NCBI GenBank assembly: GCA_021797555.1
Contig: JAJZZM010000013.1
Coordinates: 62,001 to 126,000 of the forward strand
Direction of reading: 5' to 3'
Length of the DNA stretch: 64,000 bases
DNA from: Thermoplasmata archaeon
GTDB lineage: Archaea > Thermoplasmatota > Thermoplasmata > Thermoplasmatales > Thermoplasmataceae
The translations under genes and the position numbers were made by a program. Shown here piece after piece: positions 9,659 through 17,727 of this stretch; within the stretch, counting starts at the first letter, position 1; every line of letters starts with the position of its first letter. Below the pieces are notes generated by a model. The model did no database searches. It saw only the letters and a program-made list of their open reading frames with translations, and had not been told where the DNA came from.

Positions 9659-10102
9659 TTATAATATTCTTTCGAATAATGGTATTGTCAAACTCTTTTC
9701 AATGCCGTCCATTGTCCTGAGCTTTCCAAGTACAAAATTTGATAAATCTTTCATTGATTTCTGTGCGGTTAAAATTATTATATCCCAGTCACCGGTTATA
9801 ATTGCCGCAGATATAACGCTATCAAGTTTAGCAAGATTATTGCATACTGTCCTTTGGTCCGTCTTTGATTTTGGGTCATACTGTATTAATATATAAGAAA
9901 GTACAGAATAGCCAAGTTTCTCGTAATCAAGATCAACTGTATATTTTTTGATAAAACCGTCTTTCTTCAATCTTTCCATTCTTTCGAAGATTGTTGCCCT
10001 CGGTATGTTCAGTTCATTAGATGCGTCCGAAATTTTATCCCTTCCATGCTCTTTTAAATAATCTATTATTTTCAAATCCTTTTTATCAACGCTATCAAGC
10101 AT
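9659..10102 (-). CDS. Lrp/AsnC family transcriptional regulator
   Basis: Feast/famine regulator of about 147 residues. An N-terminal helix-turn-helix (LKIIDYLKEHGRDKISDASN, then IPRATIFERMERLKKDGFI) is followed by the RAM ligand-binding domain (VLSYILIQYD, then ITGDWDIIILTA). The start at 10102 (MLDSVDKKDLK) is preferred over an in-frame ATG at 10117 because the TATA box at 10123-10130 lies about 25 bases upstream of 10102 but only 10 from 10117. It is divergent from the asparagine synthetase gene, with about 90 bases between, and may control it, as AsnC does asnA in E. coli. That regulation is inferred from position. Confidence 0.9.
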   Translation of the reverse strand: MLDSVDKKDLKIIDYLKEHGRDKISDASNELNIPRATIFERMERLKKDGFIKKYTVDLDYEKLGYSVLSYILIQYDPKSKTDQRTVCNNLAKLDSVISAAIITGDWDIIILTAQKSMKDLSNFVLGKLRTMDGIEKSLTIPLFERIL

Positions 10103-10122
10103 AAACCAAAATGACATGTTAG

Positions 10123-10130
10123 TATATAAA
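10123..10130 (-). promoter_or_regulatory. TATA box of the Lrp/AsnC regulator gene
   Basis: On the minus strand the box reads TTTATATA. Its centre is about 25 bases upstream of the ATG at 10102, the expected distance for a leaderless archaeal mRNA. It decides the start codon of the regulator. Confidence 0.65.
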
Positions 10131-10165
10131 TGGTTTGTTTTAATAACATAAATATCGATATAAAA

Positions 10166-10173
10166 TTTATAAA
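10166..10173 (+). promoter_or_regulatory. TATA box of the asparagine synthetase gene
   Basis: TTTATAAA centred about 25 bases upstream of the ATG at 10195, so the mRNA is probably leaderless. The box is divergent from the regulator's own TATA box, and the 90-base gap between the two genes would hold any Lrp operator. I see no clear inverted repeat in it. Confidence 0.65.
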
Positions 10174-10194
10174 TAACGGTATAATTATGTAATT

Positions 10195-11154
10195 ATGGAA
10201 ACAGTTAATCAAAGTGATAAATATATATCGAAAGAAATAGAGATGACAATAAGGCATCTGTCCGATGAAAAAGTCAGGCATGCAATAATAGTCCAGGGCT
10301 ATATCCGGCAATATGTATCTGATTTTCTGAGGTTAAAAGGCTACATTGAAATATCGCCAATTATAATATCACCTCTAACAGACCCATTAAACCATCCTGT
10401 ATACGATCCAATGATACATGCATACGGTGGCGATATGTGGATTACCAAAAGCATGATATTCCATAAGCAAATAGCTGTACAGGAACTAAAAAAGATTTTT
10501 ATAATGTCACCAAACATAAGATTGGAGGAGGAGAAAAGAGCAGAAACAGGAAGGCATTTATATGAATTTACGCAGATAGATATAGAAGCCTTAGAAAAGT
10601 CAAGGGAAGATATGATGGACCTTGCCGAAGATTTAATTATATACACAATAGGCAGAATAAAGAAGGAGCATCCTGAAGAATTAAAATATTTCCATAGGGA
10701 ATTGCCTGATTATAAAAAACCATTTGATAAAATAACATATTTAGATGCAGAGAAAAAATATGGTAAAGACTTTGAAAGAAAGTTATCACTGGAAGCAAAA
10801 TCACCTGTATGGCTAATCGATATACCATTAAAGGAGAGAGAATTCTATGATCGTGAGTATCCTGATAAACCAGGCATATTAAGGGATATGGATTTAATAT
10901 ACCCTGAAGGATATCAGGAGGCTTCATCAGGTGGTGAAAGGGAATTTGAACTATCAAAAATACTTGAAAGAATACATAAAAAAGGTCAGACAGAAGATCA
11001 GTTTAAATGGTTTATTGAATTAGCGAAACATGGCATAAAACTATCAACGGGCTTTGGCATAGGAATAGAAAGATTCACAAGATTTGTCTGCGGTGTTGAA
11101 AAAATAGAAGATGTATCACCATTTCCTAAAATACCAGGTAAAATATCGTTATAA
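10195..11154 (+). CDS. Archaeal asparagine synthetase (asparaginyl-tRNA synthetase-related)
   Basis: A 319-residue class II synthetase catalytic core without an anticodon-binding domain, like the AsnRS-related asparagine synthetase (AS-AR) of Pyrococcus abyssi, which makes asparagine from aspartate, ammonia and ATP. Visible motifs: motif 1 region with GYIEISPIIISPLTDP, motif 2 region FIMSPNIRLEEEKRAETGRH ending in YEFTQIDIE, and motif 3 GFGIGIERFTRFVCG near the C-terminus. The missing N-terminal OB fold argues against a true AsnRS. It is leaderless from a good TATA box and divergent from an Lrp/AsnC regulator. The last 24 bases and the downstream region are duplicated about 2.07 kb further on. 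Confidence 0.85.
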   Translation: METVNQSDKYISKEIEMTIRHLSDEKVRHAIIVQGYIRQYVSDFLRLKGYIEISPIIISPLTDPLNHPVYDPMIHAYGGDMWITKSMIFHKQIAVQELKKIFIMSPNIRLEEEKRAETGRHLYEFTQIDIEALEKSREDMMDLAEDLIIYTIGRIKKEHPEELKYFHRELPDYKKPFDKITYLDAEKKYGKDFERKLSLEAKSPVWLIDIPLKEREFYDREYPDKPGILRDMDLIYPEGYQEASSGGEREFELSKILERIHKKGQTEDQFKWFIELAKHGIKLSTGFGIGIERFTRFVCGVEKIEDVSPFPKIPGKISL

Positions 11155-11283
11155 TTTTATTGAAATAATTATAAATAATATACCAAGGAAAATAAATAAT
11201 TTATTATTTTATTATTGTATTTTAAATGCAGGAATGAGAATATTTTAATTTTATTTCCATTTTTTATGAATATGCCATTGCAT
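11131..11283. repeat. Left copy of a ~155-bp direct repeat (spans the 3' end of the asparagine synthetase gene)
   Basis: This stretch, from ATACCAGGTAAAATATC through GAATATGCCATTGCAT, recurs at 13204-13360 in the same orientation with a few substitutions and a 4-base insertion. The left copy includes the true last codons of the synthetase gene, so it is the source and the right copy a duplicate. The two copies bracket the AAA_14/DUF4143 ATPase gene. The 327-base gap to that gene otherwise holds only AT-rich sequence. Confidence 0.9.
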
Positions 11284-11481
11284 TTGTTGATTATTCATAG
11301 CTGTTTCGGTCCTGTTAAATCAAGATATAAATATATTATAATGTGAATGGGAATGGTATAAAATAATTTTATTCCATAGTTATGCTGCATAAAAAATTAA
11401 ATTGCCATAGTGTATAGGAATATATATGCATAATATTTAATATACTGCATAAATTTTTATGTTTTCATGTAATATAATATC

Positions 11482-12753
11482 ATGAATAATGTTATGGAAG
11501 CTGTACAGAGATCTAAAAACTATCTGGAGTACTTTTTGAAGCAGGATTTTATCAAGAGAAAAATAAAAATAGACCCCAATACTTTTTCAGGCACAATAAT
11601 AAAGGTAATAATAGGGCCCAGAAGGTCAGGAAAATCAACATTTACTATTATGAATTTGGCAGGTAAAAAAGCAGCATACCTGAATTTTGATGATGAAGTT
11701 CTGTTGAAGGAAAAAAATTATAATAATTATTTAAAATATATAAACGAAATATATGGCAAAAGCATATTTCTTATACTTGACGAAATTCAGAATTTGCCAG
11801 AATGGGAAATTTTTGTAAACAGGCTTCAGAGAGAGAATTACAATCTGTTTATAACTGGTTCAAATTCATCATTATTAAGTGGAGAGCTTGCAAGCCATTT
11901 AACAGGGCGCTATGCACAGATTACAGTACTGCCATTCTCTTTCAGGGAAATCCTGGATTTTCACAATGTAAAAACAGATTTAAATTCCATGGTTGCTGAG
12001 GAATACGGAACAATATTAAATTTTCTGGATATATATATGTTTATGGGAGGATTTCCAGAAATTATTGTGAAAAATTATGATGCAAGAACATACCTGCAAA
12101 CACTGGTTGAAAATATCATTTATAAGGACATAGTTGCCAGATATGGAATAAGGCACAGTACTGGGATAATTGATATGGCAAATTACCTTATAAACTCCTA
12201 TTCTGGTGAGGTTACAGGCAATTCTGCCGCAATGGCCTGTGGAATAAATAGTGTACACACAGCCCTAAACTATATGAAATATATTTCCAGCTCATTTTTA
12301 GTATTCTTTGTTGAACGACTTTCTTTTAAATCCAGAGTAAGAATAAATTCTCCAAAGAAGGTATATTGCATAGATAATGGAATAATTTCCTTATACGCGT
12401 TCAGGCACAGTGAGGATATGGGAAAAATAATGGAAAATACTGTAGCAATTGAACTCCTGAGGCGTAGCAGTTTAATGGTAGAATTTAATTTTTATTACTG
12501 GAGAAATGAAAACAACAAAGAGGTTGATTTCGTTATAAAACGTGGAATAAAAATTATTGAGTTAATCAACGTGAGCTATATTACGTCAGGAGGTGATATA
12601 AAAAAGAGGGAGCTTGATAGTATTATTTCTGCATCAAGGGAAATGAACTGTGATAATTTAATAATAATAACATGGGACTATGAGAAAGCTATGGATATCA
12701 ATGGAACCAGGATTAAGTGCATTCCACTCTGGAAGTGGTTGATCGCAGAGTAG
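11482..12753 (+). CDS. AAA_14/DUF4143 family ATPase
   Basis: A 423-residue protein of the archaeal/bacterial ATPase family with an N-terminal AAA_14 domain and a C-terminal DUF4143 domain. Walker A is GPRRSGKST near residue 49, Walker B LILDEIQNLPEWE near 95, a sensor-like ITGSNSSLLSGELA, then the TGR motif and VLPFSFREIL. The C-terminal part has a degenerate PD-(D/E)xK-like core: FYYWRNENNKEVDFVIKRG, ending in the expected EVDFV. Such genes are numerous in Thermoplasmatales and often linked to mobile or toxin-like loci, but their role is unclear. It lies alone, bracketed by a direct repeat, which suggests acquisition together with the flanking duplication. Confidence 0.85.
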   Translation: MNNVMEAVQRSKNYLEYFLKQDFIKRKIKIDPNTFSGTIIKVIIGPRRSGKSTFTIMNLAGKKAAYLNFDDEVLLKEKNYNNYLKYINEIYGKSIFLILDEIQNLPEWEIFVNRLQRENYNLFITGSNSSLLSGELASHLTGRYAQITVLPFSFREILDFHNVKTDLNSMVAEEYGTILNFLDIYMFMGGFPEIIVKNYDARTYLQTLVENIIYKDIVARYGIRHSTGIIDMANYLINSYSGEVTGNSAAMACGINSVHTALNYMKYISSSFLVFFVERLSFKSRVRINSPKKVYCIDNGIISLYAFRHSEDMGKIMENTVAIELLRRSSLMVEFNFYYWRNENNKEVDFVIKRGIKIIELINVSYITSGGDIKKRELDSIISASREMNCDNLIIITWDYEKAMDINGTRIKCIPLWKWLIAE

Positions 12754-12888
12754 TTAAGACATTTATTTATATTATCATGGTTACTACTGCAAAAATATGC
12801 TGTTTTCCACCCTAAATGTAATATTACAATTTTCAGTCCCAGTGGGAATTGCAGAATTCATGGCATTAAATATGTATGCCCATATTAA

Positions 12889-13131
12889 TATGAATTATTA
12901 ATATATAATTATTATAGATTCAGAACCTATGCAATATTATTTAAGGATCACTTATTTTCCTATTCCTTTAATAATAAAATTCCACCGTTTTTATTTACAC
13001 TGCAAATAGGCTTTATAATTACCTATCTTATAGTTTTAATTGCAGTACTCGCCGGTATCATGTCAGTAAGTTTTTCAGGCATTGTTCCTGGATTTATCTT
13101 CTTAACTGGTTATTTACTGAATAACTATTGA
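12889..13131 (+). pseudogene. Membrane-protein fragment without a start codon
   Basis: An open frame of about 80 codons with coherent protein-like content: YAILFKDHLFSYSFNNKIPP, then a hydrophobic helix FTLQIGFIITYLIVLIAVLA and a second one SGIVPGFIFLTGYLL before the stop. There is no plausible ATG in the first half and a stop lies directly upstream. It reads like the C-terminal part of a two- or multi-helix membrane protein left after deletion. The family is not recognised. The remaining 12754-12888 stretch holds nothing I can name. Confidence 0.4.
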
Positions 13132-13203
13132 TATATATGATTAAATATTACACCCGTCTAACATTTATATAAAATTGCACATCAGCAATAGCTGTTCCCA
13201 GAA

Positions 13204-13360
13204 ATACCCGGTAAAATATCATTATGATTCTATTGAAATAATTATAAATAATAGGCCAAGGAAAATAAATAAATAATTTATTATTTTATTATTGTATTTT
13301 AAATGCAGGAATGAGAATATTTTAATTTTATTTCCATTTTTTATGAATATGCCATTGCAT
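13204..13360. repeat. Right copy of the ~155-bp direct repeat
   Basis: Starts with ATACCCGGTAAAATATC and runs to GAATATGCCATTGCAT, matching 11131-11283. It carries the former last codons of the asparagine synthetase gene without the rest of the gene. Differences are a few substitutions and an extra AAAT-type unit in the AT-rich centre. Confidence 0.9.
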
Positions 13361-13383
13361 GTGAATGCATCAAGAAATAGATG

Positions 13384-13656
13384 TCATGGCCCTGCAAAAA
13401 ATCCTTGATAAAATATTGCAATTATATAATTATTTATTATGATGCTATAATATAAATGCACAATAAATATTAAAGTAAATGCAGGCAGTAAACCTATTAA
13501 AATGCTATTAGTAACTGAATGCGTCCTTTTTGTTATTGCATAATGTTTACTTTTTATTTTATGTCCAAATTTATCTATTATATAATTTGAAATTATAGAT
13601 ATTACAAAAGCAGAAATAAATGAATAAAAGGTATTTACAAATAATACCCAATAATT
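13384..13656 (-). pseudogene. Second membrane-protein fragment without a start codon
   Basis: A minus-strand open frame of 91 codons with no ATG, GTG or TTG near its beginning, bounded by a stop upstream. Its content is protein-like: WVLFVNTFYSFISAFVISII, a short basic loop (DKFGHKIKSKHYAITKRT), then SILIGLLPAFTLIFIVHLYY and IIAIFYQGFFAGP before the stop. Three hydrophobic segments suggest an integral membrane protein that lost its N-terminus. The family is not recognised. It sits between the right repeat copy and the second tRNA-Ser. Confidence 0.4.
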
Positions 13657-13736
13657 TCAGTAAACATGTCTAAAATATATAATGTATTAATAATTTCATG
13701 GTCTATTATTGTCATATAATTAAAATATTTTTTTAG

Positions 13737-13820
13737 CGCTGGGAGGGAGATTTGAACTCCCGGGCTATTTCTAGCAGTAGATTTCGAATCTACCGTCTTA
13801 CCGGACTAGGCTATCCCAGC
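13737..13820 (-). tRNA. tRNA-Ser (anticodon CGA)
   Basis: An 84-nt type II tRNA on the minus strand with acceptor stem GCTGGGA/TCCCAGC and G discriminator. The anticodon stem GTAGA/TCTAC encloses TT-CGA-AA, giving anticodon CGA. The variable arm is GCTAGAAATAGC. Its 3' half and two bases beyond are identical over 32 bases to the tRNA-Ser(GGA) at 9553-9636. CCA is not encoded. Confidence 0.95.
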
Positions 13821-13834
13821 TTTATTGTATATGA

Positions 13835-14227
13835 TTAATCATTATTTAATTTTTCATGTTCCTTTTTCATGCATTTATCCATTACAACATATAAATTATT
13901 TTTTTCTGCAAGGTCTTTTGCCCCGTTATTTACTATGCCTTCCTGCATCCATATGACTCTTGCTTTGCCTATTGATTCACTGACTATGTCTGTTATGAAT
14001 TCCGGTTTCCTGAATATATCCACTATATCTATATTTTTATCCACTGATTTTATATCTTTATATGCCTTTATTCCTCTCCATTCCTGAATCCCGGGATTTA
14101 CAGGTATAATATTATATCCATTCCTTAAAAGATAATCCGCAACAATATAACTATATCTCTCAGGTTTATCGGATAATCCAACAACAGCTATATCCTTATA
14201 ATTCTTTAATATATATTTTATGTCCAT
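13835..14227 (-). CDS. CoA-binding protein (CoA_binding_2, YccU-like)
   Basis: A 130-residue Rossmann-type protein of the CoA_binding_2 family. The glycine-containing loop IAVVGLSDKPERYSY and the IPVNPGIQEWRGIKAY segment, followed by DIVDIFRKPEFI and VIWMQEGIVNN, are the family's landmarks. The biochemical role of stand-alone members is not settled. A TATA-like element TTTAAATA at 14249-14256 (minus) is centred 25 bases upstream of the ATG, implying a leaderless transcript. It is divergent from the TFS gene. Confidence 0.88.
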   Translation of the reverse strand: MDIKYILKNYKDIAVVGLSDKPERYSYIVADYLLRNGYNIIPVNPGIQEWRGIKAYKDIKSVDKNIDIVDIFRKPEFITDIVSESIGKARVIWMQEGIVNNGAKDLAEKNNLYVVMDKCMKKEHEKLNND

Positions 14228-14301
14228 AAATTATACATGCATAATTTTTATTTAAACTTTCTATTTAAATAAACTTAAATATTTTTCTGTAATATTAAAC
14301 A

Positions 14302-14607
14302 ATGTTTTGCCCAAAATGTGGATCATTAATGACTCCAAATAAGGATAAATATATATGTAACAATTGCGGATATGAAGTTTTAAAGGAAGGAGTTTCAAGT
14401 CAGAGAATAACCACAAAAAGTTTAGATAAGGAAGTGGTGATGGTTGCAAAGGAAGTAAGTGCCGAGCCGCTGGATAGTGATGCAGTATGCCCGAAATGCC
14501 ATCATGTTGGGGCATATTATCTGTTAAAGCAAACAAGGTCAGCCGATGAGCCGGAAACAAAGTTCTATACGTGCGAAGCCTGTGGCTATAGATGGAGGGA
14601 ATACTAA
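14302..14607 (+). CDS. tfs: Transcription factor S (TFIIS/RPB9-like)
   Basis: Cleavage-stimulating factor for backtracked archaeal RNA polymerase, 101 residues. The N-terminal zinc ribbon uses Cys3, Cys6, Cys19 and Cys22. The C-terminal TFIIS-type ribbon uses Cys63, Cys66, Cys91 and Cys94. The tip carries RSADEP at residues 79-84, with the acidic Asp-Glu pair that activates transcript cleavage, so this is an active TFS rather than an RNAP subunit or an inactive paralogue. A TATA-like CTTAAATA lies about 25 bases upstream. Directly downstream lies an IS605-type relic. Confidence 0.95.
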   Translation: MFCPKCGSLMTPNKDKYICNNCGYEVLKEGVSSQRITTKSLDKEVVMVAKEVSAEPLDSDAVCPKCHHVGAYYLLKQTRSADEPETKFYTCEACGYRWREY

Positions 14608-14610
14608 ATT

Positions 14611-14843
14611 TTTACAGATCAATCCACCAGAAAGGACGCCACTGAGTTTAGTATGTGCATGAATTAGCACTTAAAATAAAGCTCCAATTCTTATAAATCA
14701 AATACCTGCGGAGCGCTTAAGGGAATACACTCCTTTAGCGATAACCAATACCTTGAAGGATTTAATATAACTCCGTATGTTAAGGCAAGTATAGTACATG
14801 AATCAGGAAGCTTTTATGCTTTGGTATGTGGTAGCTCACATAA
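14611..14843 (+). mobile_element. Relic of an IS605/IS1341-type element (left end plus right end, no intact tnpB)
   Basis: The first ~55 bases (ACCAGAAAGGACGCCACTGA and the following GTTTA..TGTGCATGAATT) match the left end of the tnpB element at 42161. The last ~140 bases resemble the right end of the same element: a GC-rich hairpin (CGCTTAAGGGA with TCCTTTAGCG, 14713-14740), AACCAATACCTT at 14743-14754, and the terminal GGAAGC..TGTGGTAGCTCAC. The body of tnpB is missing; a broken frame with GTG/TGG codons remains. It fills the 273-base gap between tfs and srp54. Confidence 0.7.
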
Positions 14844-14880
14844 TTAGATAAATCTAAATATTATTTTTAAATATTTAATC

Positions 14881-16242
14881 ATGGTTCTTGAAAGTTTATC
14901 AGATTCATTAAAAGGTATAATGCGGAAAGTATCCGGATCAAGCTATATAGATAAGGATACTATAAAAGAAGTTACCAAGGATATCCAGAGAGCTCTGTTA
15001 AAGGCAGATGTAAATGTAAAATTAGTTTTAAAATTAACAAATACAGTCCAGGAAAGGGCATTAAATGAAAAACCACCCGCAGGCATGACAAATCAGGATT
15101 ATATTATAAGGATTATCTATGATGAATTATTAAAAATTTTAGGTGAAAATGTAAATTTTGAAATGAAACCGCAAACAATAATGTTAGTAGGCTTATACGG
15201 CAATGGAAAAACAACTACAGCGGGCAAATTGGCGAAATTATTCACAAAAAAAGGATTTACTACAGGATTAATTGCAGCAGATGTTCACAGGCCAGGTGCA
15301 TATGAACAATTAAATCATATAGCTAAAGATATAAATTCTAAATTCTATGGTGAAAAAGGAGAAAAAAATGCATTAAAAATTGTTAAAAATGGCATAAAAG
15401 AACTGGATACAAAAATAAAAATTATAGATACAAGTGGCCGTGATTCTTTAGATGATGAGTTAATAAATGAGGTTAAGGAAATAAAGGAAGAAATAAAGCC
15501 TGATAATGTTCTATTTGTCATTGATGCGACTTTAGGCCAGCAGGCAGGTCCACAGGCTCAGGCCCTAAATAATGCAGTAAATATAAATGGTGTTATAATT
15601 ACCAAAATGGATGGTACAGGCAAGGCAGGAGGTGCTTTAAGTGCAGTTGCAGATATAAAATCACCTGTGTATTTTATAGGTACGGGAGAACATATGGATG
15701 ACCTGGAAATATTTAATCCGAAGAAATTTCTGTCAAGGTTGCTTGGCATGGGAGACATAGACGCACTGATGGAGGCGGTACAGGAAACAAATATAACCGA
15801 AGAAGAAGCAGAAAAGTCCTTAGAAAAATTAATGTCCGGAAAATTCAATTTAATGGATATGTACGATGTCTGGGAAAAATTCTCAAAACCCGGATTATTA
15901 AAAAAAATATTTGGGTCATTGCCACTGGCAAAGATTCCGGGCGGCAATAAGATTGATGAATCACAGATAGACCAGGCCGATGTAAAATTAAAATTATACA
16001 GGGTTATTCTTGACTCGATGACCTATGATGAACTGGAAAATCCAGATTTATTAAATGCAAAAAGGATAAAAAGGATATCAATGGGGTCAGGCAAATCTGA
16101 GGCAAACATCCGTGAATTATTAAAAGAATACCGTGCAATGAAAAATAATTTGAAAATGATGAAGGGAAACAGGAATTTCAGGAAATTATTAAAATCGCAG
16201 ATAAAGGGCGGAGACTTCAGTCTGGACAATATGGATTTATAA
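14881..16242 (+). CDS. srp54: Signal recognition particle 54 kDa protein
   Basis: GTPase subunit of the signal recognition particle, which binds signal peptides and 7S RNA and docks with FtsY. The N domain spans about residues 1-95. The G domain has G1 GLYGNGKTTT near 104, AADVHRPGA, G3 DTSGRD near 183 and G4 TKMDGTGKAGG near 240. The methionine-containing M domain (300-453) ends with the RNA-binding helix-turn-helix around RIKRISMGSGKSEANIRELL. The G1 loop carries Tyr and Asn where many relatives have Gln and Ser. Length 453 is normal. The matching 7S RNA is at 37605-37909. Confidence 0.97.
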   Translation: MVLESLSDSLKGIMRKVSGSSYIDKDTIKEVTKDIQRALLKADVNVKLVLKLTNTVQERALNEKPPAGMTNQDYIIRIIYDELLKILGENVNFEMKPQTIMLVGLYGNGKTTTAGKLAKLFTKKGFTTGLIAADVHRPGAYEQLNHIAKDINSKFYGEKGEKNALKIVKNGIKELDTKIKIIDTSGRDSLDDELINEVKEIKEEIKPDNVLFVIDATLGQQAGPQAQALNNAVNINGVIITKMDGTGKAGGALSAVADIKSPVYFIGTGEHMDDLEIFNPKKFLSRLLGMGDIDALMEAVQETNITEEEAEKSLEKLMSGKFNLMDMYDVWEKFSKPGLLKKIFGSLPLAKIPGGNKIDESQIDQADVKLKLYRVILDSMTYDELENPDLLNAKRIKRISMGSGKSEANIRELLKEYRAMKNNLKMMKGNRNFRKLLKSQIKGGDFSLDNMDL

Positions 16243-16281
16243 TAAAATTTTTTTACCTAATATAAAATAATAAAGATTTAT

Positions 16282-17472
16282 TTAAATTAAATCTTCCAGC
16301 TGTTCAACAAGTTCAGGATATTTTACCTGCACTGCCTTTAATATTTCCTCAACGGATATATCCTTTATTTTAACATCCGATATAACATCAACTAATTTAT
16401 CCAATGTATCATCCGACAGTGTACCCAATTTTTCTTTTGCGAACCAGTTTCTTAAATGTTTTCTTTCGAATTTTTCCTTTACCATTGTATCATAGTTTCT
16501 CATCATATCTTCGGAAAAATCGTTTTCATCTATTGCTTTTTTTGCAACCTGTGCCGCATATTTACCCGATATTAATCCGTTTGCTATTCCGCCGCCTGTT
16601 ATGGGGTCTATTAATCTCGCGGCATCACCTATTACCATTAATCCCGGCATTGTCATTTTATCACGTACCTTATTTACAGAAACACCGCCCGTTATTTCCT
16701 GTATAATTTTTCCTTTTTTATATCCGGGATGTGAATTTATCCAGTCATCCAAATAGTTTTTAACATCCCAGCGATCCTTCATTCTTGTTATTGTTACACC
16801 TATGCCTACATTTGCCTCATGTGGACCTTTAGGAAATACCCATAAATAACCGGCGGGTGCCATTGAACCGAGATAAAAATCCGTATAATCTTCATTTGAA
16901 TCAACGTTTATCATTCTATATTCTATTGCTGATATTATATCATTCTTTGCCAGAATTAAAGATTTCAATCCTGCCCATCTGCCGAACTCACTTTCAAAGC
17001 CGTCTGCAGCTATTACTATTTTTGCCCTAACATCAACTATCTCTGCATTATGCCTTATTTTAGCACCAACCACTCTATTGCCTTCCTTAATTATTCCAAC
17101 TGCAGGTGATTTAACCCATACATCAGATCCTTCTGAAGCTGCCAGAGCTGCAACATGTTTATCGAATTTATCTCTTTCTATAACATAACCAACTTCATTG
17201 CCTGCACTTTCTGCAGTTAACATTATTGGCTTTTTCTCAGACGGACCGTATATCCTTGCACCTTTAACCTCATCGGATATCCAGTGTGGATCTGGTTTTA
17301 AATCTACTTCAGGCATCCAGGCTTTTGAAATGCCCTCACCGCATCTAACAGGTGAACCTATATCAGGCCTTTTCTCTATTAATAAAGTTTTTAAACCAAA
17401 TCTTGAGGCGTATCTTGCTGCTGAACTGCCGGCAGGTCCGGCACCTATAACCAGTACATCATAATTTAGCAT
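16282..17472 (-). CDS. Digeranylgeranylglycerophospholipid reductase (geranylgeranyl reductase)
   Basis: FAD-dependent enzyme that saturates the geranylgeranyl chains of archaeal lipids, about 396 residues. N-terminal dinucleotide-binding motif DVLVIGAGPAGSSAARYA, followed by IEKRPDIGSPVRCGEGIS (the Cys is typical of the family) and, in the middle, PAGYLWVFPKG. The second FAD motif is GLMVIGDAARLIDPITGGGI. The start at 17472 (MLNYDVLV) is chosen over an upstream in-frame codon: a GGAGTGG ribosome site lies just before it and the ATG overlaps the ferredoxin gene by 14 bases. The upstream ferredoxin is a plausible electron donor. The Thermoplasma acidophilum homologue has a known structure. Confidence 0.93.
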   Translation of the reverse strand: MLNYDVLVIGAGPAGSSAARYASRFGLKTLLIEKRPDIGSPVRCGEGISKAWMPEVDLKPDPHWISDEVKGARIYGPSEKKPIMLTAESAGNEVGYVIERDKFDKHVAALAASEGSDVWVKSPAVGIIKEGNRVVGAKIRHNAEIVDVRAKIVIAADGFESEFGRWAGLKSLILAKNDIISAIEYRMINVDSNEDYTDFYLGSMAPAGYLWVFPKGPHEANVGIGVTITRMKDRWDVKNYLDDWINSHPGYKKGKIIQEITGGVSVNKVRDKMTMPGLMVIGDAARLIDPITGGGIANGLISGKYAAQVAKKAIDENDFSEDMMRNYDTMVKEKFERKHLRNWFAKEKLGTLSDDTLDKLVDVISDVKIKDISVEEILKAVQVKYPELVEQLEDLI

Positions 17473-17668
17473 GGAACCACTCCGCTGAAATTGCTGCTGT
17501 AGGGCATCCCACAACACAAAAACCACATTTTATACATTTTTCCTCGTTGATATCAATTATTGTTTCGTCCATTGTAATCGCATCTGTAGGGCACATGCCA
17601 ACGCATGCACCACAGTAATTACACAGGCTTCTATCAACGTCCATCTCGCTATTGATTTTTAATTCCAT
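17459..17668 (-). CDS. 2[4Fe-4S] ferredoxin
   Basis: Small electron carrier with two clusters: CNYCGACVGMCP and CIKCGFCVVGCP, both in the CxxCxxCxxxCP form. The start at 17668 (MELKINSEMDVD) is chosen because the TATA-like stretch near 17693 lies 25 bases upstream of it; in-frame starts at 17674 and 17716 fit less well. The stop overlaps the geranylgeranyl reductase start, so the two form an operon and the ferredoxin probably feeds electrons to that reductase (inferred). Confidence 0.9.
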   Translation of the reverse strand: MELKINSEMDVDRSLCNYCGACVGMCPTDAITMDETIIDINEEKCIKCGFCVVGCPTAAISAEWFHAKL

Positions 17669-17727
17669 AACCATAAAAGCCACATTAATATATTTATTTT
17701 TTGTTTTTCTGCGCATAAATTTTGAAA

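Noticed and set aside
9540-9896. Plus-strand frame across tRNA-Ser and the Lrp gene
   Set aside because: It lies across a tRNA and antisense to a well-supported regulator.
10195-11154. Asparaginyl-tRNA synthetase
   Set aside because: It lacks the N-terminal anticodon-binding OB fold; length and motifs fit the AsnRS-related asparagine synthetase.
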